Shown one piece after another: positions 22,896 to 33,361 of a DNA stretch of 64,000 nt (position 1 is the first letter of the stretch; every line of letters starts with the position of its first letter). The translations under genes and the position numbers were made by a program. This DNA is from Rana temporaria (Eukaryota > Chordata > Amphibia > Anura > Ranidae), in NCBI RefSeq assembly GCF_905171775.1, contig NC_053489.1:589053832-589117831 (forward strand), read 5' to 3'. Below the pieces are notes generated by a model. It searched no databases, was not told where the DNA came from, and saw nothing but the letters and a program-made list of their open reading frames with translations.

Positions 22896-22945
22896 TCCCA
22901 CGGGGCGGGGCTAACGGGAGTATATGGAGTTCCAGGACAGTAGAG
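22896..22945 (+). promoter_or_regulatory. UGDH promoter core (predicted)
   Basis: A GC box (GGGGCGGGGCT, 22902-22912) is followed by a weak TATA-like TATATGG at 22921, in a GC-rich stretch just upstream of a strong splice donor. The transcription start is probably within about 22940-22960; the exact base is inferred. Confidence 0.5.
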
Positions 22946-22949
22946 CGGC

Positions 22950-23008
22950 CGGCATTGGGTGACGGGGAATCCGCTGTACACATCGCTGAGAAGAGGAGAG
23001 AGATCCAG
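22950..23008 (+). other. UGDH exon 1, non-coding (predicted)
   Basis: The 5'-UTR exon ends GATCCAG|GTGAGT, a near-perfect donor with GT at 23009-23010. It contains no ATG that reads into the protein. Vertebrate UGDH genes commonly begin with a non-coding exon spliced to the ATG exon, and the ATG exon here has an acceptor 7 nt before the ATG. The 5' boundary is approximate. Confidence 0.55.
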
Positions 23009-23080
23009 GTGAGTGCGGGATGGGGGGTCGCTTCTGTCACCGATCATCTCATACACTGCCAGCCTCATCATACGATGCCA

Positions 23081-23870
23081 GGGGTGGATCTGTGTAGAGT
23101 GGCAGGGGATCTGTGTAGAGTGGCAGGGGATCTGTGTAGAGTGGCAGGGGATCTGTGTAGAGTGGCAGGGGATCTGTGTAGAGTGGCAGGGGATCTGTGT
23201 AGAGTGGCAGGGGTTCTGTGTAGAGTGGCAGGGGTTCTGTGTAGAGTGGCAGGGTTCTGTGTAGAGTGGCAGGGATTCTGTGTAGAGTGGCAGGGATTCT
23301 GTGTAGAGTGGCAGGGATTCTGTGTAGAGTGGCAGGGATTCTGTGTAGAGTGGCAGGGGATCTGTGTAGAGTGGCAGGGGATCTGTGTAGAGTGGCAGGG
23401 GTTCTGTGTAGAGTGGCAGGGGTTCTGTGTAGAGTGGCAGGGTTCTGTGTAGAGTGGCAGGGATTCTGTGTAGAGTGGCAGGGATTCTGTGTAGAGTGGC
23501 AGGGATTCTGTGTAGAGTGGCAGGGATTCTGTGTAGAGTGGCAGGGGATCTGTGTAGAGTGGCAGGGGATCGATCTATGTAGAGTGTCAGGGTACTGTGT
23601 AGAGTGGCAGGGATGGATCTATGTAGAGTGTCAGGGTACTGTGTAGAGTGGCAGGGATGGATCTATGTAGAGTGGCAGGGTACTGTGTAGAGTGGCAGGG
23701 ATGGATCTATGTAGAGTGGCAGGGATCTGTGTAGAGTGGCAGGGATGGATCTATGTAGAGTGGCATGGTTCTATGTAGAGTGGCAGGGATCTGTGTAGAG
23801 TGGCAGGGATGGATCTGTGTAGAGTGGCAGGGATGGATCTGTGTAGAGTGGCAGGGATCTATGTACAATG
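23081..23870. repeat. 20/21-bp minisatellite in UGDH intron 1
   Basis: About 37 copies of GGCAGGGGATCTGTGTAGAG plus T, starting 72 bp after the exon 1 donor. Variants (GGGATC, GGGTTC, GTTC, GATTC) occur in blocks, and the block order is repeated (about 23195-23360 and 23395-23545). That indicates segmental duplication within the array. It reads open in several frames because unit lengths mix 20 and 21. Non-coding. Confidence 0.95.
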
Positions 23871-24271
23871 TCAGGGTTCTATACCCCTCCATGCTGCAAT
23901 GGGCTGATCCTGATTGTTGGACATCTGATTTTTGTTAATAAATGTATCCCTTTAATTATGTACCCCCCCGCATTTCCCTAATTGGATCCATACCGGCAGA
24001 TCATTTCCTCCTGGGAAGTTCTCCTCCAGAAACTGGGAAACTGGGCAGATCTGAGGGCTTTACTATACAGTTACACACAAGAAGAGGAAGAACTGAAATC
24101 TGATCATACATTGTGGGGGGTACATCACTCAGAGGCCAGATGTTCTCTATTGCTGAAAATTACACAGTTGAGGGGGGGGGGGGGAGCATGACTGTTACAA
24201 AAAGATACTCTTAATACTGTGCAACTTCATTGCCATGTATCTAAAGCTTACATATCTTTTTCTCCTGCTTC

Positions 24272-24308
<37 letters not shown>
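24272..24308. repeat. (AAT)n microsatellite
   Basis: Twelve or so uninterrupted AAT units. Confidence 0.95.
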
Positions 24309-24833
24309 TGCACAAAAAAGAGAGAGAAAATCTTCTTTATATGTTTGTAATATTGGGGGAGACTTCACTTTTGATTTCCTGTAGACCCCACTGGAACTTA
24401 GAGGACCTCTCCCCACCATAGTTAGGGACATCTGCTGACACCCGCCAGCATCCAATCCGGTCCACTAAGAGCAGACGGATGGGGATCCTTTCAGATTGGA
24501 TCAGATGACTGTCAGAAATGAGACAGGCAATCAGTTTCCATCTGACTGCTCCATAGAGAAGAGAGGGCTGTCTGCTGGGAATAGCGTAACCGACACGGAC
24601 TTGTCATCCGCCTGATCAGCGGACCAATCCCTCACCGAGCAGGCAGATCAGCTTGGCGGAGTCTTCCCCGTCTTCAAGGGGCCTAAGAAGTTTTGGCTTT
24701 GGATACTTAACTCTTCTGGAACGTTGTGATGATTGTCTATAAGAGTAATTTTATCTCTCATTGCTTAAACAGAGTAGACTGAAATGTGATTGGTTACTGT
24801 TTAAAACCACAATTGGCACATCATCCTGGTTAA

Positions 24834-25860
24834 TTCAGGTGTGAATAGGTCCTGTATCTAAAATCTGGGGTGTGGTGGTCTCCCGAAAGGTCCCAGGAGT
24901 TTGGGTCTACGGGACTGACCAGTGGTCTTCAGGACATTCCCGGGTGTGGTGGTCTCCCGAAAGGTCCCAGGAGTTTGGGTCTACGGGACTGACCTTTCGG
25001 GAGACCACCACACCCGGGACTGTCCTGGAGACCACTGGTCAGTCCCGTAGACCCAAACTCCTGGGACCTTTCGGGAGACCACCACACCCGGGAATGTCCT
25101 GAAGACCACTGGTCAGTCCCGTAGACCCAAACTCCTGGGACCTTTCGGGAGACCACCACACCCCAGATTTTAGATACAGGACCTATTTACACCTGAATTA
25201 TCTAAAATCTGGGGTGTGGTGGTCTCCCGAAAGGTCCCAGGAGTTTGGGTCTACGGGACTGACCAGTGGTCTTCAGGACATTCCCGGGTGTGGTGGTCTC
25301 CCGAAAGGTCCCAGGAGTTTGGGTCTACGGGACTGACCAGTGGTCTCCAGGACAGTCCCGGGTGTGGTGGTCTCCCGAAAGGCCAGTCCCGTAGACCCAA
25401 ACTCCTGGGACCTTTCGGGAGACCACCACACCCGGGAATGTCCTGAAGACCACTGGTCAGTCCCGTAGACCCAAACTCCCTGGGACTTTTCGGGAGACCA
25501 CTACACCCGGGACTGTCCCGGAGACCACTGGTCAGTCCCGTAGACCCAAACTCCTGGGACCAGTGGTCTCCAGGACATTCCCGGGTGTGGTGGTCTCCTG
25601 AAAGGTCCCAGGAGTTTGGGTCTACGGCATTGACCAGTGGTCTCCAGGACGGTCCCAGGAGTTTGGGTCTATGGGACTGACCAGTGGTCTCCAAGACATT
25701 CCCAGGTGTGGTGGTCTCCTGAAAGGTCCCAGGAGTTTGGGTCTACGGAACTGACCAGTGGTCTCCAGGACATTCCCGGGTGTGGTGGTCTCCTGAAAGG
25801 TCCCAGGAGTTTGGGTTATGGGACTGACCAGTGGTCTCCAGGACATTCCCGGGTGTCTTC
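24834..25860. repeat. complex tandem/inverted repeat in UGDH intron 1
   Basis: A unit of about 75 bp (GGTGTGGTGGTCTCCCGAAA ... GACCAGTGGTCTTCAGGACA) occurs many times in both orientations. 24834-25200 forms one long near-perfect hairpin whose outer arms are ATAGGTCCTGTATCTAAAATC and the inverse. Plus-oriented units then resume at 25203, flip near 25383 and flip back near 25560. Open frames across it are artefacts. Confidence 0.9.
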
Positions 25861-26001
25861 CAGGGGGGAAAAAAAGGGAGGTGGGAGAGTCCTTATAGTG
25901 TAGCAAGTCGGCCCAAAAAAATAATACAGCTGCAAATAGATCCTGTATCTGTTACCATTGCAGTCCTAGAAAGAAAATATTTGTGAAGTAATCTGTTAGT
26001 G

Positions 26002-26140
26002 CATGGGTCTTCAAACTATGGCCCTCCAGTTGTTCAGGAACTACAATTCCCATCATGCCTAGTCATGTCTGTGAATGACAGATGCCTCATGGGATGTGTA
26101 GTTCCGGAACGGCTGGAGGGCCGTAGTTTGAGGATCCCTG
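26002..26140. mobile_element. hAT-like MITE with perfect 8-bp TSD
   Basis: 139-bp near-palindrome from CATGGGTCTTCAAACTATGG to its inverse, flanked by TGTTAGTG (25994-26001, 26141-26148). Confidence 0.9.
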
Positions 26141-26322
26141 TGTTAGTGTTTTCATTATGGGGTAAGTTTATATTCTTACGATTGTCCTTGCTAAAGAGAA
26201 AAGGGTCCAAGCAAGGGTACAGGAAATCAAACTTTTATAATTGCTGCCTCTTTCATACAACACATTTTCATATGTACAGAGACTTTTTTACAATTTTTTT
26301 TTTTTTCTTCCAAACTGTAGGC

Positions 26323-26638
26323 CAGTCATTTTTAACCAGCATTCCATAGCACTCTGAGGTTCCTCCAGAGGTTGCTAGGGGTTCTTTGAGCTGTGGCTGA
26401 TTGACCTCCCCTCTGGTGGTGCTTGCATAGTTCCAGGTCCAATACGGCGTGACCGACCCAGTGGTATGATGCCAATAATCATTCTGACCACCACTCTAAG
26501 GGGGCAGTTCTTCCCACTGACCACCAATGTAAGGGGCACATTCCCAATGACCCCCACCTATCTTATTTTAACAGGCTTTCCTGAGACTCGCAAATGATTT
26601 CAAGGGTTCCACTGGGTTAAAAAGGTTGAGACAGGCTG
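26323..26638. mobile_element. hAT-like MITE
   Basis: Starts CAGTCATTTTTAACC and ends GGTTGAGACAGGCTG. Flanks CTGTAGGC and CTATAGGT agree at 6 of 8 positions. Older than the copy at 26002. Confidence 0.65.
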
Positions 26639-26646
26639 CTATAGGT

Positions 26647-27266
26647 TATAGTTAGAATTGTTCCCTCCTGTTCTGCTACATTTCCATTGCATGCCAGTGT
26701 GCATGCCAGTGTGGTCTACTCTTGGCATCACGTCTCCTTGACCGTGAATGTTTGTCCAGAGCAGAGTGACCCAGGCTGGATGATCTGTAGCACACAATTG
26801 TCCCATGCCCTTGCATTGTGTTTCCTGGCTATCACTGATTATAGGAGGCTTGGCACATTACAATATAACTATACAGTGAATACTCTGTATGTATGTTGCA
26901 GAAGTTCATTTGAAGATGGCTGAGGGTTGTCCAGGCCTACTAGATGAGATGAAACTACAAGTTCAGATGTTCTTCATATTGGATGTTGCCTACTTGGCTT
27001 TCTAATGTCAGAGTAGGGTTTTATGTTGTGCAAATGCCTTTTATAATATACTGGAACTCTTTTCTATATCTAGTAATGTGAGCGACAGTGAAAGAAATCC
27101 CTGTTCTTGAATGCTCCTTCTGTGACGTGTTCACTGAGGGAATGAAAGGCCCCATTTATTACCTGCAGGCGCCGTGCTGTCAGGAAATCCACTGGGATGC
27201 CGACTGTATTCCATACTCTTCTGCTCTGACGGCACGTACTTCTCAAGTGTTTTGGGGGACATGCAC
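26647..27266. other. UGDH intron 1, nothing recognised
   Basis: No supported exon or repeat boundary. Confidence 0.5.
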
Positions 27267-27270
27267 TTAA

Positions 27271-27804
27271 AGCGGGGGTTCACCCTAAAACATTTTTTTT
27301 TTTTTTTTTTTTTTTTTATGTACCATACCATCCAGCATACTTGCGTCAGCTATAGTATGTTTTTTTTTTTCGCCGCTGTATTTCCCGTTTTAATCGCTCA
27401 GTTTTGTTTTAGACTCCGGCGGGGAAATAGGCGTTCCTATGAAGAGGGGAACATGATTGACGTCCGGCTATGGCGTTTCACGCGTTCCGAAAATAGCCGA
27501 AATAGGTCTCGGATATATATACAGCGCCTGCACAGTCAGCTCCTAGTCTGTGCGCAGGCGCCGTATAGTGCCGCGAAGAGCCGAGTCCTACTCCGGCTAT
27601 TTTCGGAACACGTGACGTGCCGTAGCTGGACGTCAATCATGTTCCCCTCTTCATAGGAACGCCTACTCCCCGCGGGAGTCTGAAACGAAACTGAACGATT
27701 AAACGGTAAATACAGCGGGAAAAAAAAAAAAACACATACTATAGCTGACGCAAGTATGCTGGGTGGGATGGTACATAGATGTTTTTTAGGGTGAACCTCC
27801 GCTT
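27271..27804. mobile_element. TTAA-target MITE, AGCGGGGGTTCACCC family
   Basis: Flanked by TTAA (27267-27270, 27805-27808). Ends AGCGGGGGTTCACCCTAAAA and, inverted, AAGCGGAGGTTCACCCTAAAA. Most of the interior is one large imperfect palindrome with GGCGTTCCTATGAAGAGGGG and its inverse. Relatives are at 41398 and 56791. Confidence 0.85.
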
Positions 27805-28209
27805 TTAACAATATGATTATTTGCCGAATCTGACAGGAGCAAATCTACGACTTGTCAAAAAGACCCAAAGGAATTGATTTACCGAAGGCTGGTAGACTGA
27901 CCGCTTTGCAAGTGAAGTTGCATTTTGCAAGCGCATTTTTCCCAGAGTTTAGTGGATGAGGTGAAGTGGTGTTGACTTGATCATCCAATTATGTTGCACA
28001 TAATTAGATAGTTCTTTGCAAAGTGAAGTTTTGCCACATTTACTGAGCTCCTACCATTATTATTTTTTTTTTAAACCTGCAAGGCAATGGCATAATGTGC
28101 TAGTATGTGTTGCGTACTAGCACAATATGAAACAAAGCTGTAAAGTTGCTGCTGAGGGCTGATTTGTGCACGTTTAGGAGATCTTCATTTTACCTACAGG
28201 TAAGCCTTA

Positions 28210-29341
28210 TGCCGCGTACACACCAATAGCTAGATTCAGGTCGGCGTATCAGTAGATACGCCGACCTAACTCGGAATCTAAACCCACCTAAGTTTAAGTG
28301 TATTCTCAAACAAAGATACACTTAAACCTATCTAAGATAGGACGGCTTGCGCCGTCCTATCTTAGGGTGCAGTATTTTGGCTGGCCGCTAGGTGGCGCTT
28401 CCATTGCGGTCGGCGTAGAATATGTAAATCACTAGATACGCCTATTCACGAACGTACGCCTGGCCGACGCAGTACAGATACGGCGTTTACGTAACTCTTT
28501 ATCAGGATGGAATAGTAATGTTAAAGTATGGCCGCCGTTCCTGCTTCGAAATTCGAAAATTTTACGTCGTTTGCGTAAGTCGTCCGTGAATAGGGATTTA
28601 CATAGTTTACGTCCACGTCAAAATCAATAGGCCCGTGCGGCGGACTTAGCCGCAATGCACACTGGGAAATGTAGGCGCCCGGCTCATGCGCAGTTAAAAA
28701 AAAAAGTCAATCACGTCGGGTCAAGCCTCATTATCGTAAAACACGCCCCCTCAGACAAATTTGAATTAGGCGCCCTTACGTCCGCCCGCTTTAGGCTACG
28801 CCGCCGTAACTTGGCAGGCAAGTACTTTGAGAATCAAGTACTTGCCTCGCTAACTTGCGGCGTAGCCTAAACGCGCTAAGCTACGCCGCCGCAAAGTTGC
28901 GGCCATCTCTCTGAATCTAGCCACATCACTTTATGTGATGGAGGGGAAAAAAAAAAGACGTTTTGAAAAACGTCAATTAAAATGACCGTGTGTGGGGAAA
29001 ACATTGTTTTATGTCTTGTGAAAAACGACAAAAAAAAATTGAAGCATGCTTCAATTTTTTGTGTCGTTTTTTTTTTTGTGTCAATTAAAATGATGGCGTG
29101 TGGGCAAAACGACGTTTAAAACAACGTTTTTAAACCCGCGCATGCTCAGAAGCTAGTTATGAAGCGAGCTTCAATGGAAAAGAGTGCTGAACGTAACCGA
29201 GCTTTGCTAGAGCATTTTGAAAAAACTATGGTGTGTAGGCAACGTCGTTTTTGAAAATGAAGTTTCAAAAACGTTGTTTTATTTCATGATTTAAAACGTC
29301 GTCTTTTTTTCATCACATAAAGTGATGGTGTGTACGCGGCA
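28210..29341. mobile_element. Harbinger-type MITE, TTA TSD, carrying a nested MITE
   Basis: Ends TGCCGCGTACACACC and its inverse, flanked by TTA (28207-28209, 29342-29344). The outer hairpin ATCACTTTATGTGATGG is split from the left tip by the 28227-28923 insertion. The interior is rich in AAAACGTCGTTTT-like palindromes. Confidence 0.8.
28227..28923. mobile_element. nested palindromic-end MITE, TAGCTAGATTCA type
   Basis: Opposite-orientation relative of 9061-9803, inserted 17 bp inside the left tip of the 28210 element. Each end has its own hairpin (GGTCGGCGTATC/GATACGCCGACC and the GGCGTAGCTTAGCG pair). Flanks CACCA and CCACA suggest a decayed 5-bp duplication. Confidence 0.7.
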
Positions 29342-29355
29342 TTATTCTAGGCTTA

Positions 29356-29857
29356 GGCCCCATACTCACGAGCAAACATGTCTGCTGAAACTGGCCCGCA
29401 GGCCAGTTTCAGCAGACATGTTTGGTCGTGTGTGGGCGCGAGCGGGCCGAATTCCAGCAAACATTTGCCCGCCGGGCCTTTTCCCAGCGGGCAAATATTC
29501 CTGGACTTGTTTTAAAACAGCCCGCTGGAATTCAGCCCGCTCGGACATGTACGGTCGTCAGTACAGACCTACCGTACATGTCCAGGCGCCCGCCGTCCCT
29601 CGCATGCGTCGAATGACTTCGACGCATGCGTGGAAGCATTTTAAAGGCGGGCCGCCCACGTCGCCGCGTCATTGTCGCGGCGACACCGCGTCATCGACGC
29701 GGCGACACCGCGGACACGCCCCGCGTATTGTTTACGCGCGGACTTCTGTACGATGGTGTGTACAACCATCGTACAGAAGCCCTCTGGCAGACATGTATGG
29801 TGAAAACGGTCCGACGGACCGCTTTCACCATACATGTTTGTCCGTGTGTACCCGGCC
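29356..29857. mobile_element. Harbinger-type MITE, TTA TSD
   Basis: 502 bp flanked by TTA (29353-29355, 29858-29860). Close relative of 7637-8128, sharing TTGCCCGCCGGGCCTTTTCC and the terminal hairpins. Confidence 0.85.
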
Positions 29858-29924
29858 TTACCTGTAGGTAAAAATTACCAAGCGGGGTTTACAACCGCTT
29901 TAAGGTGTAGATGAGTTAATAAAA

Positions 29925-30075
29925 TTATTATTATTATTATTATTATACAGTATTTATATATAGCTCCAACAGTTTGCACAGTGCTGTATGGGAGACGGTA
30001 AACATTGCAATGCAGCTCAATGTGGGAGGTCCTTGCTCATGGAGCTTACAATCTGAAAGGGGGGAAGTGGAATAA
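29925..30075 (-). mobile_element. LINE 3'-end fragment (CR1/L2-like)
   Basis: In minus orientation the sequence ends in a short (AAT)n tail, after a block resembling the TTTATATAGC...CAGTGCTGTA ... GAGCTTACAATCT segment common at the 3' end of vertebrate CR1/L2 elements. Identification is from memory of the consensus pattern. Confidence 0.5.
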
Positions 30076-30183
30076 AAAGTAGTAACTGTGGGGGTGGACA
30101 TTCACTAGCTGCATAGAAATGAATGAGATTAATCGTGTTTAAAGATAATCTCCACTAATGTATGTCAGGCTTTACGTCTACAT

Positions 30184-31174
30184 CAGGGGTCTTCAAATTT
30201 TTCAAACCAAGGGCCAGTTTATTGTCCTTCAGGCTTTAGGAGGGTCGGATTGCTGCCTGCGGGTCAGAAATTTCCTGAGCCCAGCATCAGTGAGAATAAA
30301 TATGGCCTCAAGGTTGGTGGTCAGTAGGAGACATAGTAGTGACACCTTATTAGTAAAAGGAATAGTATCCCATCATTGGTATCAGTGGAAGAAATAGTGC
30401 CCCAAGGGCCGGATAAAGGCTAGCAAAGGGCCACATCTGGCCCTCGGGCCGCAGTTTGGAGACTCCTGGGGCCAGATTCACAAAGATACGATGGTGTATC
30501 AGGAGATACACCGTCGTATCTCTGACTTACACTGGTCCTATCTATGCGTCTGATTCATAGAATCAGTTACGCATAGATATGGCTAAGATCCGACAGTGTT
30601 ACACTGTCGGATCTTATTTTCAATTTGAAAATGGTGGCGTTCCCGCTGATTTACGTTGAATAATATGTAAATCGGCGAGATCCGCAAATTCACGAACGTA
30701 CGCGGACCCGACGCAGTGTTACGACGTTTCCGTAGCGGCTTTCCCGGCGTATACTTACCCCTGCTTCTATGAGGCGCAGCCAATGTTAAGTATAGCCGTC
30801 GTTCCCGCGTCGCTTTTAACTTTTCTTACGTCGTTTGCGTACGCCGATTCAGAAACACGCGCGTCGCAAGTTACGCTCACGTCAAAACCACTGACGTCCT
30901 AGCGACGTCAGTGGGAGCAATGCACGCCGGGAAATTCCGCAGACGGCGCATGCTCATTTAAATCGGCGCGGGAACGCGCCTGATTTAAATAGTACACTCC
31001 CCCTTAGCCGCGGAATTTGAATTCCGCTGGGGGATTTACGATCCGCCGCCGCAAGTTTGGAGGTAAGTGGTTTGTGAATTACCCACTTGCCTCGCAAACT
31101 TGCGGGAGCGGATCTTAAATCAGGTAGATCGAGCACATCTAAAGATCCGCTGATCTACGTGAATCTGGCCCCTG
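30184..31174. mobile_element. hAT-like MITE split at its last base by a nested MITE
   Basis: Starts CAGGGGTCTTCAAATTT; its right end AGTTTGGAGACTCCTG is at 30453-30468. The 8-bp duplication GTCTACAT is at 30176-30183. The second copy is reached only after the nested element (31175-31182). Removing 30470-31170 and one CCTGG restores a perfect hAT end plus duplication. Confidence 0.9.
30470..31170. mobile_element. GGCCAGATTC-family MITE, 5-bp TSD CCTGG
   Basis: 701 bp, GGCCAGATTCACAAAG to GTGAATCTGGCC, flanked by CCTGG (30465-30469, 31171-31175). The left-end hairpin is AGATACGATGGTGTATC with its inverse. Family core blocks are present. No ORF. Confidence 0.9.
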
Positions 31175-31297
31175 GTCTACATCGTCATTGCTCATTAAAG
31201 CCCAAGTATTCACCGTCGCCCCCACATGATTTGCGTAATAGATCAGACTGTAGTCATAGATTTCCCTGTAGCTTCTGAGTAGCCACGATTGCACAAC

Positions 31298-31530
31298 TAC
31301 ACTGGAGACTGTATGATGCCTGCCCCCCCCCCCTCCCTCCACTGGAGACTGTGTGATGCCTGCCCCCCCCCCTCCCTACACTGGAGACTGTATGATGCCT
31401 GCCCCCCCCCTCCCTCCACTGGAGACTGTATGATGCCTACCCCCCTCCCTCCACTGGAGACTGTATGATGCCTACCCCCCTCCCTCCACTGGAGACTGTA
31501 TGATGCCTGCCCCCCCCCCCTCCCTCCACT
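31298..31530. repeat. ~40-bp minisatellite
   Basis: About six units of CACTGGAGACTGTATGATGC followed by a C-rich tract of variable length. Confidence 0.9.
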
Positions 31531-31535
31531 GACGT

Positions 31536-32082
31536 AGTCTCTGTGAACCATATGGATGTACTTAACGTGTATCTGGAGGAATTCCACGTTTCACAAGTCT
31601 AGAGCCGGGCTGTCTTTATCCTGTGCTTTGAATTTTTCATCTATTCATTGACCGACAAAGTACTCCTAGGAGTAAATAGTGTGGCAAACGCCTACTATTC
31701 CACATCTAATTCCACATAATGTTTGTGTGTCTTTGTAATCTCAAAGTGATAAGGGTCTTGTGCCACGTGTAAAATGTAAATGATGCCTTTTTGTTCTTTT
31801 AATGTTAACATTACTTTGTTCTGCCCTTTTGGGTCTTGTGTCTAAGTAATTATAGAAATGTATGTTAAACCAGCCCTAGTCTCACATTCCACTTTATCTT
31901 GTCCTAACATTTTAAATACAGTAGTGACTCTTCCACAGTGGACTAACGTTATCTGGCAGGAGGTGCACCAAATAGTATATAATATTAATATGCTTGGGGA
32001 CTTTACTATGAAATGTTAGTGTACTTTTGTCCTTTAAAGTGATTTTAAAACTAAAATGTAATAAATGGCATTTTACCAACCC
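31536..32082. other. UGDH intron 1, nothing recognised
   Basis: No supported exon or repeat boundary. Confidence 0.5.
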
Positions 32083-32085
32083 TAA

Positions 32086-32572
32086 GGCTGCATTCACACC
32101 TAGGCGTTTTGTCGCCTGAAGCGCAACGCTACAATACGCTGGAGGGGAAAAATAACATTATACCCTATGGAGATGGTTCACATCTGCACGCCGAACGCCT
32201 GAAGCGCAAACAAGTTCCGGACCCTTTTTTGTCGCGCGTATCGGGCGGTTTGAGCGTTTCCATTTCCCATAGAAAGTAATGGAAACGCTCGATTCAAGCG
32301 ACTTGCGTGACAACAAGCGTTTGCTACGGGCATTTTGTCGCTTTAATCAATAGAACTTTTCACCCAGGCAGAAGATTAAACAAATCTATCAACCTAGCAA
32401 CAAGTGATGAAAAGATGATCAACGTTTTTTATTTTAGCCAATAGGAAAAATGAAGTACAAAAACGTCGGACGACGCTGTATGCAAACGCGCAAATAAGCA
32501 TGAATACGTGCGACAAAACGCTGGAAAAAAACCGCCCAAAAAACCGACTGACGCTCAGGTGTGAATGCAGCC
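32086..32572. mobile_element. Harbinger MITE derived from the 3448-type element
   Basis: Begins GGCTGCATTCACACCTAGGC, identical to the autonomous element's left tip. Its inverted right half follows the autonomous left region in order (GCGTTTTGTCGC, CGCGTTTGCATACAGCG, CGACGTTTTTGT, CCTATTGG, ATCACTTGTTGCTA). Flanks are TAA and TTA. It is an internal-deletion or fold-back derivative. Confidence 0.8.
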
Positions 32573-32583
32573 TTAATGTAGGG

Positions 32584-32690
32584 CAGGGCTCGACAAACCC
32601 CAGGCGCCAGGTTTCCCTTTGCAGCCACCCGAATGCTCTCCTGCTATGTATCTTGGACTCCACTTGCCCCTCTGGCCTGGGACCAGCATA
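32584..32690. mobile_element. hAT-like terminus fragment
   Basis: CAGGGCTCGACAAACCCC followed by AGGCGCCAGG resembles the left end of the 61784-62563 element. No right end found. Confidence 0.5.
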
Positions 32691-33346
32691 GCCGATGTCT
32701 CCGGGTAGAGGGGATGGAGGGAGGAGAGCAGACACGCGTCCACTCTTCTCCACTCTTCTCCCCTTCTCGTTGTTGTTGTGTGATGTCCTTTCCAAGTCCC
32801 TGATGAGTTTCCCCAGCCATTCAGGCCAGGAAAGAATGTAATGAGGTGTGATGTGCATTGCTTTCCATTCAGTGGAGCACAGGGGAGACGTGCAGGGTCT
32901 CGTTAAAGAGAACCTGTGACCAAAAAAAAAATCTTCAAATTTTTGTCCCCCCCTATGTGATGATTTGGGGGGGGGGGTTAGATAATTAAAAAAAACAATT
33001 ATTGTAAAAGGCTAAAGTCACACCCAAGCACACAAAATCCATCCCCCGCCCAAAATTTACAAACGTAAGTGCCCGCAGCAGAGCACCTACGCTTGAAAAC
33101 AATGATTGGGTTACATATCGCTGCTCACGCCGGAATGGGAGCAACAATTTTACCAGACCTTCTTCGTAACGCTAAACTGATTACTTTATAGGGGGCTTTT
33201 AAAGCTTTGCCTATGGAAAATATAGGGTAGTGACATGTTTAAGGTTTAATACCATAGAGCAAAGGTACCTCCCAATGTACACATGGGGACTTTATGGGCA
33301 TCTGAGTACATATATTGATTACAAAATTGTTTTATTAAATATTATT
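32691..33346. other. UGDH intron 1, nothing recognised
   Basis: No supported exon. Confidence 0.5.
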
Positions 33347-33361
33347 AAAAGGTTGGTGCAT

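Noticed and set aside
22679..23646. Long + reading frames (up to 257 codons) with repeated CRVAG/VEWQG motifs
   Set aside because: They are translations of the 20/21-bp minisatellite in several frames at once; no gene support.
24872..25906. Several 76-147-codon frames on both strands
   Set aside because: Translations of the 75-bp inverted/tandem repeat; identical peptides arise from both strands because of the palindrome.
29322..29867. 181-codon frame with a similar one at 7537-8085, looking like a conserved protein
   Set aside because: Both lie in copies of the same Harbinger MITE, so similarity is due to shared element descent; the frame differs at the ends and spans hairpins.
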